64,000 bases of DNA from Crossaster papposus (taxonomy: Eukaryota > Echinodermata > Asteroidea > Velatida > Solasteridae): NCBI GenBank assembly GCA_037893245.1, contig JBAIAA010000009.1:1302001-1366000 (forward strand), written 5' to 3'. Numbering within the stretch: position 1 is the stretch's first letter; every line of letters begins with the position of its first letter. Below the pieces are notes generated by a model. It did not search any database, was not told the DNA's origin, and worked only from the letters and a program-made list of their open reading frames with translations. This document shows positions 1-15,000 of this stretch, one piece after another. The translations under genes and the position numbers were made by a program.

Positions 1-3000
1 GAAGAGACACTCGCCAGCTCGACATCTGAGCCAAAATATTTCAAAAGTTCTCACTGGAAAAAAACAAAACTGTGAGACTCATGCGTCAGGACACTGGCTG
101 CATATGCCTATGTGGCAATACACGTGTACACGCATAAACATAAGAAAACATGGCTACGAAAGAGGATAATTTTGTCGACATATATCTGAGCTGAGAGCCT
201 CAACGTTGTTTGAGAATGAAGAGACACTCACCAGCTCGACATCCGAGCCAAAATATTTCCAAATTTATCACTGGAAGAGACCAAAACTTTGAGACTCATG
301 CGTCAGGACACTGGCGGCATAGGCGTATGTGGCAATACACGTGTACATACATACACATCAGAAACATGGCTGCGAATGAGGATAATGTTCTCGACATATA
401 TCTGAGCTGCGAACCTCAACGTTGTTCGAGAATGAAGAGACATTCACCACCTCCACATCTGAGCTAACACATCGCCAAAATTCTCACCGGAAGAGACCAA
501 AACTTTGAGACTCATGCGTCAGGACACTGCCGGCATAGGCCTATGAGGCAATACACGTGTACATACATACACATAAGAAAACATGGCTACGAATGAGGAT
601 AATTTTGTCGACATATATCTGAGCTGCGAGTCTCAACGTTATTCGAGAATGAAGAGACACTCACCAGCTCGACATCCGAGCGAAAATATTGCAAAAAGTC
701 TCACTGGAAAAATCCCAAACTGAGAGACTCATGTGTCAGGATACTGGCGGCATAGGCCTATGTGGCAATACACGTGTACATACACACACAACAGAAAACA
801 TGGCTGCGAATGAGGATAATGTTCTCGACATATATCTGAGCTGCGAACCTCAACGTTGTTGGAGAATGAAGAGACATTCACCACCTCCACATCTGAGCTA
901 ACATATCGCCAACATTCTCACCGGAAGAGACCAAAACTTTGAGACTCATGCGTCAGGACACTGGCGGCATATGCCTATGTGGCAATACACGTGTACATAC
1001 AAACACATCAGAAAACATGGCTTCGAATGAGGATATTTTTCTCGACATATATCTGAGCTGCGAACCTCAACGTCGTTGGAGAATGAAGAGACATTCACCA
1101 CCTCCACATCTGAGCTAACACATCGCCAAAATTCTCACCGGAAGAGACCAAAACTTTGAGACTCATGCGTCAGGACACTGCCGGCATAGGCCTGTGAGGC
1201 AATACACGTGTACATACAAACACATTAGAAAACATGGCTGCAAATGGGGATAATTTTCTCGAAATATATCTGAGCTGCGAACCTCAACGTTATAACCTCA
1301 ACGAGACTCATGCGTCAGGACACTGCCGGCATAGGCATATGAGGCAATACACGTGTACATACATACACATCAGAAAACATGGCTACAAATGAGGATAATT
1401 TTGTCGACATATATCTGAGCTTCGAGCCTCAACGTTGTTCGAGAATGAAGAGACACTCACCAGCTCGACATCCAAGCCAAAATATTGCAAAATGTCTCAC
1501 TGGAAAAAACCCAAACTGAGAGACTCATGTGTCAGGATACTGGCGGCATAGGCCTAGGTGGCAATACACGTCAGGATACGTCCTCAACGTTGTTGGGGAA
1601 TGAAGAGACATTCACCACCTCCACATCTGAGCTAACATATTGCCAAAATTCTCACCGGAAGAGACAAACACTTTGAGACTCATGCGTCAGGACACTGGCG
1701 GCATAGGCCTATGCGGCAATACACGTGTACACGCATAATCATAAGAAAACATGGCTGCGAATGAGGATAATTTTATGAACTTATATCTGAGCTGCGAAAC
1801 TCAACGTTGTTCGAGAATGAAGAGACACTCGCCAGCTCGACATCTGAGCCAAAATATTTCAAAAGTTCTCACTGGAAAAAAACAAAACTGTGAGACTCAT
1901 GCGTCAGGACACTGGCTGCATATGCCTATGTGGCAATACACGTGTACTTACAAACACATTAGAAAACATGGCTGCGAAAGAGGATATTTTTCTCGACATA
2001 TATCTGAGCTGCGAACCTCAACGTCGTTGGAGAATGAAGAGACATTCACCACCTCCACATCTGAGCTAACATATCGCCAAAATTCTCACCGGAAGAGACC
2101 AAAACTTTAAGACTCATGCGTCAGGACACTGGCGGCATAGGCCTATGCGGCAATACACGTGTACACGCATAAACATAAGAAAACATGGCTGCGAATGAGG
2201 ATAATGTTATGAACTTATATCTGAGCTGCGAACCTCAACGTTGTTCGAGAATGAAGAGACACTCACCAGCTCGACATCCGAGCCAAAATATTTCCAAATT
2301 TCTCACTGGAAAAAAAAACAAACTGTGAGACTCATGCTTCAGGACACTGGCGACATAAGCCTATGCGGCAATACACGTGTACACGCATAAACATAAGAAA
2401 ACATGGCTGCGAATGAGGATAATTTTATGAACATATATCTGAGATGCGAACCTCAACGTTGTTCGAGAATGAAGAGACACACACCAGCTCGACATCCGAG
2501 CCAAAATATTGCCAAATTTCTCACTGAAAAAAAACCAAACTGTGAGACTCATGCGTCAGGACACTGGCGGCATAGGCCTATGTGGCAATACACGTGTACA
2601 TACATACACATCCGAAAACATGGCTGCGAATGAGGACAATTTTCTCAACATATATCTGAGCTGCGAGACTCAACGTTGTTCGAGAATTAAGAGACACTCA
2701 CCAGCCCGACATACGAGTCAAAATATTGCCAAATTTTGCACTGGAAAAACGAACAAACTGAGAGACTCATGCGTCAGGATACTGGCGTCATAGGCCTATG
2801 TGGCAATACACGTGTACATACATACACATCAGAAAACATGGCTGCGAATGAGGATAATGTTCTCAACATATATCTGAGCTGCGAACCTCAACGTTGTTCG
2901 AGAATGAAAAGACATTCACCACCTCCACATCTGAGTTAGCACATCGCCAAAATTCTCACCGGAAGACACCAAAACTTTGAGACTCGTGCGTCAGGACACT

Positions 3001-6000
3001 GGCGGCATAGGCCTATGAGGCAATACACGTGTACATACCTACACATAATAAAACATGGCTGCGAATGAGGACAATTTTCTCGACATATATCTGAGCTGCG
3101 AGCCTCAACGTTGTTCGAGAATTAAGAGATACTCACCAGCTCGACATCCGAGCCAAAATATTGCCAAATTTCTCACTGAAAAGAACCCCAAACTGTGAGA
3201 CTCATGCGTTAGGACACTGGCGGCATAGGCCTATGAGGCAATACACGTGTAGATCCATACACATAAGAAAACATGGCTGCGAATGAGGACAATTTTCTCG
3301 ACATATATCTGAGCTGCGAGCCTCAACGTTGTTCGAGAATTAAGAGACATATATCTGAGCTGCGAGCCTCAACGTTGTTCGAGAATTAAGAGATACTCAC
3401 CAGCTCGACATCCGAGCCAACATATTGCCAAATTTCTCACTGAAAAAAATACACGTGTAGATCCATACACATAAGAAAACATGGCTGCGAATGAGGACAA
3501 TTTTCTCGACATATATCTAAGCTGCGAGCCTCAACGTTGTTCGAGAATTAAGAGACACTCACCAGCTCGACATCCGAGCCAAAATATTGCCAAATTTTTC
3601 ACTGGAAAAACAAACAAACTGAGAGACTCATGCGTCAGGATACTGGCGGCATAGGCCTATGTGACAATACACGTGTACATACCTACACATAATAAAACAT
3701 GGCTGCGAATGAGGACAATTTTCTCGACATATATCTGAGCTGCGAGCCTCAACGTTGTTAGATAATTAAGAGACACTCACCAGCTCCACATCCCCGCCAA
3801 AATATTGCCAAATTTCTCACTGAAAAAAACCCCAAACTGTTTGACTCATGCGTTAGAACACTGGCGGCATAGGCCTATGAAGCAATACACGTGTACATCC
3901 ATACACATAAGAAAACATGGCTGCGAATGAGGACAATTTTCTCGACATATATCTGAGCTGCGAGACTCAACGTTGTTCGAGAATTAAGAGACACTCACCA
4001 GCTCGACATCCGAGCCAAAATATTGCCAAATTTTGCACTGGAAAAACGAACAAACTGAGAGACTCATGCGTCAGGATACTGGCGTCATAGGCCTATGTGG
4101 CAATACACGTGTACATACATACACATCAGAAAACATGGCTGCGAATGAGGATAATGTTCTCAACATATATCTGAGCTGCGAACCTCAACGTTGTTCGAGA
4201 ATGAAAAGACATTCACCACCTCCACATCTGAGTTAGCACATCGCAAAAATTCTCACCGGAAGACACCAAAACTTTGAGACTCATGCGTCAGGACACTGGC
4301 GACATAGGCCTATGAGGCAATACACGTGTACATACCTACACATAATAAAACATGGCTGCGAATGAGGACAATTTTCTCGACATATATCTGAGCTGCGAGC
4401 CTCAACGTTGTTCGAGAATTAAGAGATACTCACCAGCTCGACATCCGAGCCAAAATATTGCCAAATTTCTCACTGAAAAAAACCCCAAACTGTGAGACTC
4501 ATGCGTTAGGACACTGGCGGCATCGGCCTATGAGGCAATACACGTGTACATCCATACACATAAGAAAACATGGCTGCGAATGAGGACATTTTTTTAGACA
4601 TATATCTGAGCTGCGAGCCTCAACGTTGTTCGATAATTAAGAGACACTCACCAGCTCGACATCCGAGCCAAAATATTGCCAAATTTTGCACTGGAAAAAC
4701 AAACAAACTGGGAGACTCATGCGTCAGGATACTGGCGGCATAGGCCTATGTGGCAAAACACGTGTACATACATACACATCAGAAAACATCTGCTCGACAT
4801 CTGAGTCAAAATATTTCCAAATTTCTCACTGGAAAAAAACCAAACTGTGAGACTCATACATCAGGACACGGGCGGCATAGGCCTATGAGGCAATACACGT
4901 GTACATACGCATAATAAAACATGGCTGCAAATGAGGACAATTTTCTCGACATATATCTGAGCTGCGAGCCTCAACGTTGTTCGAGAATAAAGAGACACTC
5001 ACCAGCTCGACATCCTTCCAAAATATTGACAAAATTTCTACCTGAAAAGAACCCCAAACTGTGAGACTCATGCGTTAGGACACTGGCGGCATAGGCCTAT
5101 GAGGCAATACACGTGTAGATCCATACACATAAGAAAACATGGTTGCGAATGAGGACAATTTTCTCGACATATATCTGAGCTGCGAGCCTCAACGTTGTTC
5201 GATAATTAAGAGACATATATCTAAGCTGCGAGCATCAACGTTGTTCAAGAATTAAGAGATACTCACCAGCTCGACATCCGAGCCAAAATATTGCCAAATT
5301 TCTCACTGAAAAAAATACACGTGTAGATCCATACACATAAGAAAACATGGCTGCGAATGAGGACAATTTTCTCGACATATATCTAAGCTGCGAGCCTCAA
5401 CGTTGTTCGAGAATTAAGAGACACTCACCAGCTCGACATCCGGGCAAAAATATTGCCAATTTTTTTACTGGAAAAACAAACAAACTGAGAGACTCATGCG
5501 TCAGGATACTGGCGGCATCGGCCTACGAGGCAATACACGTGTACATACATACACATCAGAAAACATGGCTGCGAATGAGGATAATGTTCTCAACATATAT
5601 CTGAGCTGCGAACCTCAACGTTGTTCGAGAATGAAAAGACATTCACCACCTCCACATCTGAGATAACACATCGCCAAAATTCTTCCCGGAAGACACCAAA
5701 ACTTTGAGACTCATGCGTCAGGACACTGGCGGCATAGGCCTATGAGGCAATACACGTGTACATACATACACATAATAAAACATGGCTGCGAATGAGAACA
5801 ATTTTCTCGACATATATCTGAGCTGCGAGCCTCAACGTTGTTCGAGAATTAAGAGACACTCACCAGCTCGACATCCGAGCCAAAATATTGCCAAATTTTT
5901 CACTGGAAAAACAAACAAACTGAGAGACTCATGCGTTAGGACACTGGCGGCATAGGCCTATGAAGCAATACACGTGTACATCCATACACTAAGAAAACAT

Positions 6001-9000
6001 GGCTGCGAATGAGGACAATTTTCTCGACATATATCTGAGCTGCGAGCCTCAACGTTGTTCGAGAATTAAGAGACACTCACCAGCTCGACATCCGATCCAA
6101 AATATTGCCAAATTTTTCACTGGAAAAACAAACAAACTGAGAGACTCATGCGTCAGGATACTGGCGGCATAGGCCTATGTGGCAATACACGTGTACATAC
6201 ATACACATCAGAAAACATGGCTGCGAATGAGGATAATGTTCTCAACATATATCTGATCTGCGAACCTCAACGTTGTTCGAGAATGAAAAGACATTCACCA
6301 CCTCCACATCTGAGCTAACACATCGCCAAAATTCTCACCAAAAGAGACCAAAACTTTGAGACTCATGCGTCAGGACACTGGCGGCATAGGCCTATGAGGC
6401 AATACACGTGTACATCATCCATACACATAAGAAAACATGGCTGCGAATGAGGACAATTTTCTCGACATATATCTGAGCTGCGAGCCTCAACGTTGTTCGA
6501 GAATTAAGAGACACTCACCAGCTCGACATCCGAGCCAAAATATTGCCAAATTTCTCACTGAAAAAAACCCCAAACTGTTTGACTCATGCGTTAGAACACT
6601 GGCGGCATAGGCCTATGAAGCAATACACGTGTACATCCATACACATCAGAAAACATGGCTGCGAATGAGGACAATTTTCTCGACATATATCTGAGCTGCG
6701 AGCCTCAACGTTGTTCGAGAATTAAGAGACACTCACCAGCTCGACATCCGATCCAAAATATTGCCAAATTTTTCACTGGAAAAACAAACAAACTGAGAGA
6801 CTCATGCGTCAGGATACTGGCGGCATAGGCCTATGTGGCAATACACGTGTACATACATACACATCAGAAAACATGGCTGCGAATGAGGATAATGTTCTCA
6901 ACATATATCTGATCTGCGAACCTCAACGTTGTTCGAGAATGAAAAGACATTCACCACCTCCACATCTGAGCTAACACATCGCCAAAATTCTCACCAAAAG
7001 AGACCAAAACTTTGAGACTCATGCGTCAGGACACTGGCGGCATAGGCCTATGAGGCAATACACGTGTACATCATCCATACACATAAGAAAACATGGCTGC
7101 GAATGAGGACAATTTTCTCGACATATATCTGAGCTGCGAGCCTCAACGTTGTTCGAGAATTAAGAGATACTCACCAGCTCGACATCCGAGCCAAAATATT
7201 GCCAAATTTCTCACTGAAAAAACCCCCAAACTGTGAGACTCATGCGTTAGGACACTGGCGGCATAGGCCTATGAGGCAATACACGTGTACATCCATACAC
7301 ATAAGAAAACATGGCTGCGAATGAGGACAATTTTCCCGACATATATCTGAGCTGCGAGCCTCAACGTTGTTCGAGAATTAAGAGACACTCACCAGCTCGA
7401 CATCCGAGCCAAAATATTGCCAAATTTCTCACTGAAAAAAACCCCAAACTGTTTGACTCATGCGTTAGAACACTGGCGGCATAGGCCTATGAAGCAATAC
7501 ACGTGTACATCCATACACATAAGAAAACATGGCTGCGAATGAGGACAATTTTCTCGACATATATCTGAGCTGCGAGACTCAACGTTGTTCGAGAATTAAG
7601 AGACACTCACCAGCTCGACATACGAGCCAAAATATTGCCAAATTTTGCAATGGAAAAACGAACAAACTGAGAGACTCATGCGTCAGGATACTGGCGTCAT
7701 AGGCCTATGTGGCAATACACGTGTACATACATACACATCAGAAAACATGGCTGCGAATGAGGATAATGTTCTCAACATATATCTGAGCTGCGAACCTCAA
7801 CGTTGTTCGAGAATGAAAAGACATTCACCACCTCCACATCTGAGTTAGCACATCGCCAAAATTCTCACCGGAAGACACCAACACTTTGAGACTCATGCGT
7901 CAGGACACTGGCGGCATAGGCCTATGAGGCAATACACGTGTACATACCTACACATAATAACACATGGCTGCGAATGAGGACAATTTTCTCGACATATATC
8001 TGAGCTGCGAGCCTCAACGTTGTTCGAGAATTAAGAGATACTCACCAGCTCGACATCCGATCCAAAATATTGCCAAATTTCTCACTGAAAAGAACCCCAA
8101 ACTGTGAGACTCATGCGTTAGGACACTGGCGGCATAGGCCTATGAGGCAATACACGTGTAGATCCATACACATAAGAAAACATGGCTGCGAATGAGGACA
8201 ATTTTCTCGACATATATCTGAGCTGCGAGCCTCAACGTTGTTCGAGAATTAAGAGACATATATCTGAGCTGTGAGCCTCAACGTTGTTCGAGAATTAAGA
8301 GATACTCACCAGCTCGACATCCGAGCCAAAATATTGCCAAATTTCTCACTGAAAAAAATACACGTGTAGATCCATACACATAAGAAAACATGGCTGCGAA
8401 TGAGGACAATTTTCTCGACATATATCTAAGCTGCGAGCCTCAACGTTGTTCGAGAATTAAGAGACACTCACCAGCTCGACATCCGAGCCAAAATATTGCC
8501 AAATTTTTCACTGGAAAAACAAACAAACTGAGAGACTCATGCGTCAGGATACTGGCGGCATAGGCCTATGTGGCAATACACGTGTACATACATACACATC
8601 AGAAAACATGGCTGCGAATGAGGATAATGTTCTCAACATATATCTGATCTGCGAACCTCAACGTTGTTCGAGAATGAAAAGACATTCACCACCTCCACAT
8701 CTGAGCTAACACATCGCCAAAATTCTCACCGGAAGACACCAAAACTTTGAGACTCATGCGTCAGGACACTGGCGGCATAGGCCTATGGGGCAATACACGT
8801 GTACATACCTACACATAATAAAACATGGCTGCGAATGAGGACAATTTTCTCGACATATATCTGAGCTGCGAGCCTCAACGTTGTTAGATAATTAAGAGAC
8901 ACTCACCAGCTCCACATCCCCGCCAAAATATTGCCAAATTTCTCACTGAAAAAAACCCCAAACTGTTTGACTCATGCGTTAGAACACTGGCGGCATAGGC

Positions 9001-12000
9001 CTATGAAGCAATACACGTGTACATCCATACACATACGAAAACATGGCTGCGAATGAGGACAATTTTCTCGACATATATCTGAGCTGCGAGACTCAACGTT
9101 GTTCGAGAATTAAGAGACACTCACCAGCTCGACATCCGAGCCAAAATATTGCCAAATTTTGCACTGGAAAACGAACAAACTGAGAGACTCATGCGTCAGG
9201 ATACTGGCGTCATAGGCCTATGTGGCAATACACGTGTACATACATACACATCAGAAAACATGGCTGCGAATGAGGATAATGTTCTCAACATATATCTGAG
9301 CTGCAAACCTCAACGTTGTTCGAGAATGAAAAGACATTCACCACCTCCACATCTGAGTTAGCACATCGCAAAAATTCTCACCGGAAGACACCAAAACTTT
9401 GAGACTCATGCGTCAGGACACTGGCGACATAGGCCTATGAGGCAATACACGTGTACATACCTACACATAATAAAACATGGCTGCGAATGAGGACAATTTT
9501 CTCGACATATATCTGAGCTGCGAGCCTCAACGTTGTTCGAGAATTAAGAGATACTCACCAGCTCGACATCCGAGCCAAAATATTGCCAAATTTCTCACTG
9601 AAAAAAACCCCAAACTGTGAGACTCATGCGTTAGGACACTGGCGGCATAGGCCTATGTGGCAATACACGTGTACATACATACACATCAGAAAACATGGCT
9701 GCGAATGAGGATAATGTTCTCAACATATATCTGATCTGCGAACCTCAACGTTGTTCGAGAATGAAAAGACATTCACCACCTCCACATCTGAGCTAACACA
9801 TCGCCAAAATTCTCACCAAAAGAGACCAAAACTTTGAGACTCATGCGTCAGGACACTGGCGGCATAGGCCTATGAGGCAATACACGTGTACATCATCCAT
9901 ACACATAAGAAAACATGGCTGCGAATGAGGACAATTTTTTCTCGACATATATCTGAGCTGCGAGCCTCAACGTTGTTCGAGAATTAAGAGATACTCACCA
10001 GCTCGACATCCGAGCCAAAATATTGCCAAATTTCTCACTGAAAAAAACCCCAAACTGTGAGACTCATGCGTTAGGACACTGGCGGCATAGGCCTATGAGG
10101 CAATACACGTGTACATCCATACACATAAGAAAACATGGCTGCGAATGAGGACAATTTTCCCGACATATATCTGAGCTGCGAGCCTCAACGTTGTTCGAGA
10201 ATTAAGAGACACTCACCAGCTCGACATACGAGCCAAAATATTGCCAAATTTTGCAATGGAAAAACGAACAAACTGAGAGACTCATGCGTCAGGATACTGG
10301 CGTCATAGGCCTATGTGGCAATACACGTGTACATACATACACATCAGAAAACATGGCTGCGAATGAGGATAATGTTCTCAACATATATCTGAGCTGCGAA
10401 CCTCAACGTTGTTCGAGAATGAAAAGACATTCACCACCTCCACATCTGAGTTAGCACATCGCCAAAATTCTCACCGGAAGACACCAACACTTTGAGACTC
10501 ATGCGTCAGGACACTGGCGGCATAGGCCTATGAGGCAATACACGTGTACATACCTACACATAATAAAACATGGCTGCGAATGAGGACAATTTTCTCGACA
10601 TATATCTGAGCTGCGAGCCTCAACGTTGTTCGAGAATTAAGAGATACTCACCAGCTCGACATCCGAGCCAAAATATTGCCAAATTTCTCACTGAAAAGAA
10701 CCCCAAACTGTGAGACTCATGCGTTAGGACACTGGCGGCATAGGCCTATGAGGCAATACACGTGTAGATCCATACACATAAGAAAACATGGCTGCGAATG
10801 AGGACAATTTTCTCGACATATATCTGAGCTGCGAGCCTCAACGTTGTTCGAGAATTAAGAGACATATATCTGAGCTGTGAGCCTCAACGTTGTTCGAGAA
10901 TTAAGAGATACTCACCAGCTCGACATCCGAGCCAAAATATTGCCAAATTTCTCACTGAAAAAAATACACGTGTAGATCCATACACATAAGAAAACATGGC
11001 TGCGAATGAGGACAATTTTCTCGACATATATCTAAGCTGCGAGCCTCAACGTTGTTCGAGAATTAAGAGACACTCACCAGCTCGACATCCGAGCCAAAAT
11101 ATTGCCAAATTTTTCACTGGAAAAACAAACAAACTGAGAGACTCATGCGTCAGGATACTGGCGGCATAGGCCTATGTGGCAATACACGTGTACATACATA
11201 CACATCAGAAAACATGGCTGCGAATGAGGATAATGTTCTCAACATATATCTGATCTGCGAACCTCAACGTTGTTCGAGAATGAAAAGACATTCACCACCT
11301 CCACATCTGAGCTAACACATCGCCAAAATTCTCACCGGAAGACACCAAAACTTTGAGACTCATGCGTCAGGACACTGGCGGCATAGGCCTATGGGGCAAT
11401 ACACGTGTACATACCTACACATAATAAAACATGGCTGCGAATGAGGACAATTTTCTCGACATATATCTGAGCTGCGAGCCTCAACGTTGTTCGAGAATGA
11501 AGAGATACTCACCAGCTCGACATCCGAGCCAAAATATTGCCAAATTTCTCACTGAAAAAAACCCCAAACTGTGAGACTCATGCGTTAGGACACTGGCGGC
11601 ATAGGCCTATGAGGCAATACACGTGTACATCCATACACATAAGAAAACATGGCTGCGAATGAGAACAATTTTTTAGACATATATCTGAGCTGCGAGCCTC
11701 AACGTTGTTCGAGAATTAAGAGACACTCACCAGCTCGAAATCCGAGCCAAAATATTGCCAAATTTTGCACTGGAAAAACAAACAAACTGGGAGACTCATG
11801 CGTCAGGATACTGGCGGCATAGGCCTATGTGGCAAAACACGTGTACATACATACACATCAGAAAACATCTGCTCGACATCTGAGTCAAAATATTTCCAAA
11901 TTTCTCACTGGAAAAAAACCAAACTGTGAGACTCATACATCAGGACACGGGCGGCATAGGCCTATGAGGCAATACACGTGTACATACGCATAATAAAACA

Positions 12001-15000
12001 TGGCTGCAAATGAGGACAATTTTCTCGACATATATCTGAGCTGCGAGCCTCAACGTTGTTCGAGAATAAAGAGACACTCACCAGCTCGACATCCTTCCAA
12101 AATATTGAAAAAATTTCTACCTGAAAAGAACCCCAAACTGTGAGACTCATGCGTTAGGACACTGGCGGCATAGGCCTATGAGGCAATACACGTGTAGATC
12201 CATACACATAAGAAAACATGGCTGCGAATGAGGACAATTTTCTCGACATATATCTGAGCTGCGAGCCTCAACGTTGTTCGAGAATTAAGAGACACATATC
12301 TGAGCTGCGAGCCTCAACGTTGTTCGAGAATTAAGAGATACTCACCAGCTCGACATCCGAGCCAAAATATTGCCAAATTTCTCACTGAAAAAAATACACG
12401 TGTAGATCCATACACATACGAAAACATGGATGCGAATGAGGACAATTTTCTCGACATATATCTAAGCTGCGAGCCTCAACGTTGTTCGAGAATTAAGAGA
12501 CACTCACCAGCTCGACATCCGAGCCAAAATATTGCCAATTTTTTTACTGGAAAAACAAACAAACTGAGAGACTCATGCGTCAGGATACTGGCGGCATCGG
12601 CCTACGAGGCAATACACGTGTACATACATACACATCAGAAAACATGGCTGCGAATGAGGATAATGTTCTCAACATATATCTGAGCTGCGAACCTCAACGT
12701 TGTTCGAGAATAAAAAGACATTCACCACCTCCACATCTGAGTTAACACATCGCCAAAATTCTCACCGGAAGACACCAAAACTTTGAGACTCATGCGTCAG
12801 GACACTGGCGGCATAGGCCTATGAGGCAATACACGTGTACATACATACACATAATAAAACATGGCTGCGAATGAGAACAATTTTCTCGACATATATCTGA
12901 GCTGCGAGCCTCAACGTTGTTCGAGAATTAAGATACACTCACCAGCTCGACATCCCGCCAAAATATTGCCAAATTTCTCACTGAAAAAAAACCCAAACTG
13001 TTTGACTCATGCGTTAGGACACTGGCGGCATAGGCCTATGAAGCAATACACGTGTACATCCATACACTAAGAAAACATGGCTGCGAATGAGGACAATTTT
13101 CTCGACATATATCTGAGCTGCGAGCCTCAACGTTGTTCGAGAATTAAGAGACACTCACCAGCTCGACATCCGAGCCAAAATATTGCCAAATTTTTCACTG
13201 GAAAAACAAACAAACTGAGAGACTCATGCGTCAGGATACTGGCGGCATAGGCCTATGTGGCAATACACGTGTACATACATACACATCAGAAAACATGGCT
13301 GCGAATGAGGATAATGTTCTCAACATATATCTGATCTGCGAACCTCAACGTTGTTCGAGAATGAAAAGACATTCACCACCTCCACATCTGAGCTAACACA
13401 TCGCCAAAATTCTCACCAAAAGAGACCAAAACTTTGAGACTCATGCGTCAGGACACTGGCGGCATAGGCCTATGAGGCAATACACGTGTACATCATCCAT
13501 ACACATAAGAAAACATGGCTGCGAATGAGGACAATTTTCTCGACATATATCTGAGCTGCGAGCCTCAACGTTGTTCGAGAATTAAGAGATACTCACCAGC
13601 TCGACATCCTTCCAAAATATTGAAAAAAATTCTACCTGAAAGAACCCCAAACTGTGAGACTCATGCGTTAGGACACTGGTGACATAGGCCTATGAGGCAA
13701 TACACGTGTAGATCCATACACATAAGAAAACATGGCTGCGAATGAGGACAATTTTCTCGACATATATCTGAGCTGCGAGCCTCAACGTTGTTCGAGAATT
13801 AAGAGACATATATCTGAGCTGCGAGCCTCAACGTTGTTCGAGAATTAAGAGATACTCACCAGCTCGACATCCGAGCCAAAATATTGCCAAATTTCTCACT
13901 GAAAAAAATACACGTGTAGATCCATACACATAAGAAAACATGGCTGCGAATGAGGACAATTTTTTCGACATATATCTAAGCTGCGAGCCTCAACGTTGTT
14001 CGAGAATTAAGAGACACTCACCAGCTCGACATCCGAGTCAAAATATTGCCAATTTTTTCACTGGAAAAACAAACAAACTGAGAGACTCATGCGTCAGGAT
14101 ACTGGCGGCATCGGCCTACGAGGCAATACACGTGTACATACATACACATCAGAAAACATGGCTGCGAATGAGGATAATGTTCTCAACATATATCTGAGCT
14201 GCGAACCTCAACGTTGTTCGAGAATGAAAAGACATTCACCACCTCCACATCTGAGTTAACACATCGCCAAAATTCTCACCGGAAGACACCAAAACTTTGA
14301 GACTCATGCGTCAGGACACTGGCGGCATAGGCCTATGAGGCAATACACATGTACATACATACACATAATAAAACATGGCTGCGAATGAGAACAATTTTCT
14401 CGACATATATCTGAGCTGCGAGCCTCAACGTTGTTCGAGAATTAAGAGACACTCACCAGCTCGACATCCCGCCAAAATATTGCCAAATTTCTCACTGAAA
14501 AAAAACCCAAACTGTTTGACTCATGCGTTAGGACACTGGCGGCATAGGCCTATGAAGCAATACACGTGTACATCCATACACTAAGAAAACATGGCTGCGC
14601 ATGAGGACAATTTTCTCGACATATATCTGAGCTGCGAGCCTCAACGTTGTTCGAGAATTAAGAGACACTCACCAGCTCGACATCCGAGCCAAAATATTGC
14701 CAAATTTTCCACTGGAAAAACAAACAAACTGAGAGACTCATGCGTCAGGATACTGGCGACATAGGCCTATGTGGCAATACACGTGTACATACATACACAT
14801 CAGAAAACATGGCTGCGAATGAGGATAATGTTCTCAACATATATCTGATCTGCGAACCTCAACGTTGTTCGATAATGAAAAGACATTCACCACCTCCACA
14901 TCTGAGTTAACACATCGCCAAAATTCTCACCGGAAGACAACAAAACTTTGAGACTCATGCGTCAGGACACTGGCGGCATAGGCCTATGAGGCAATACACA

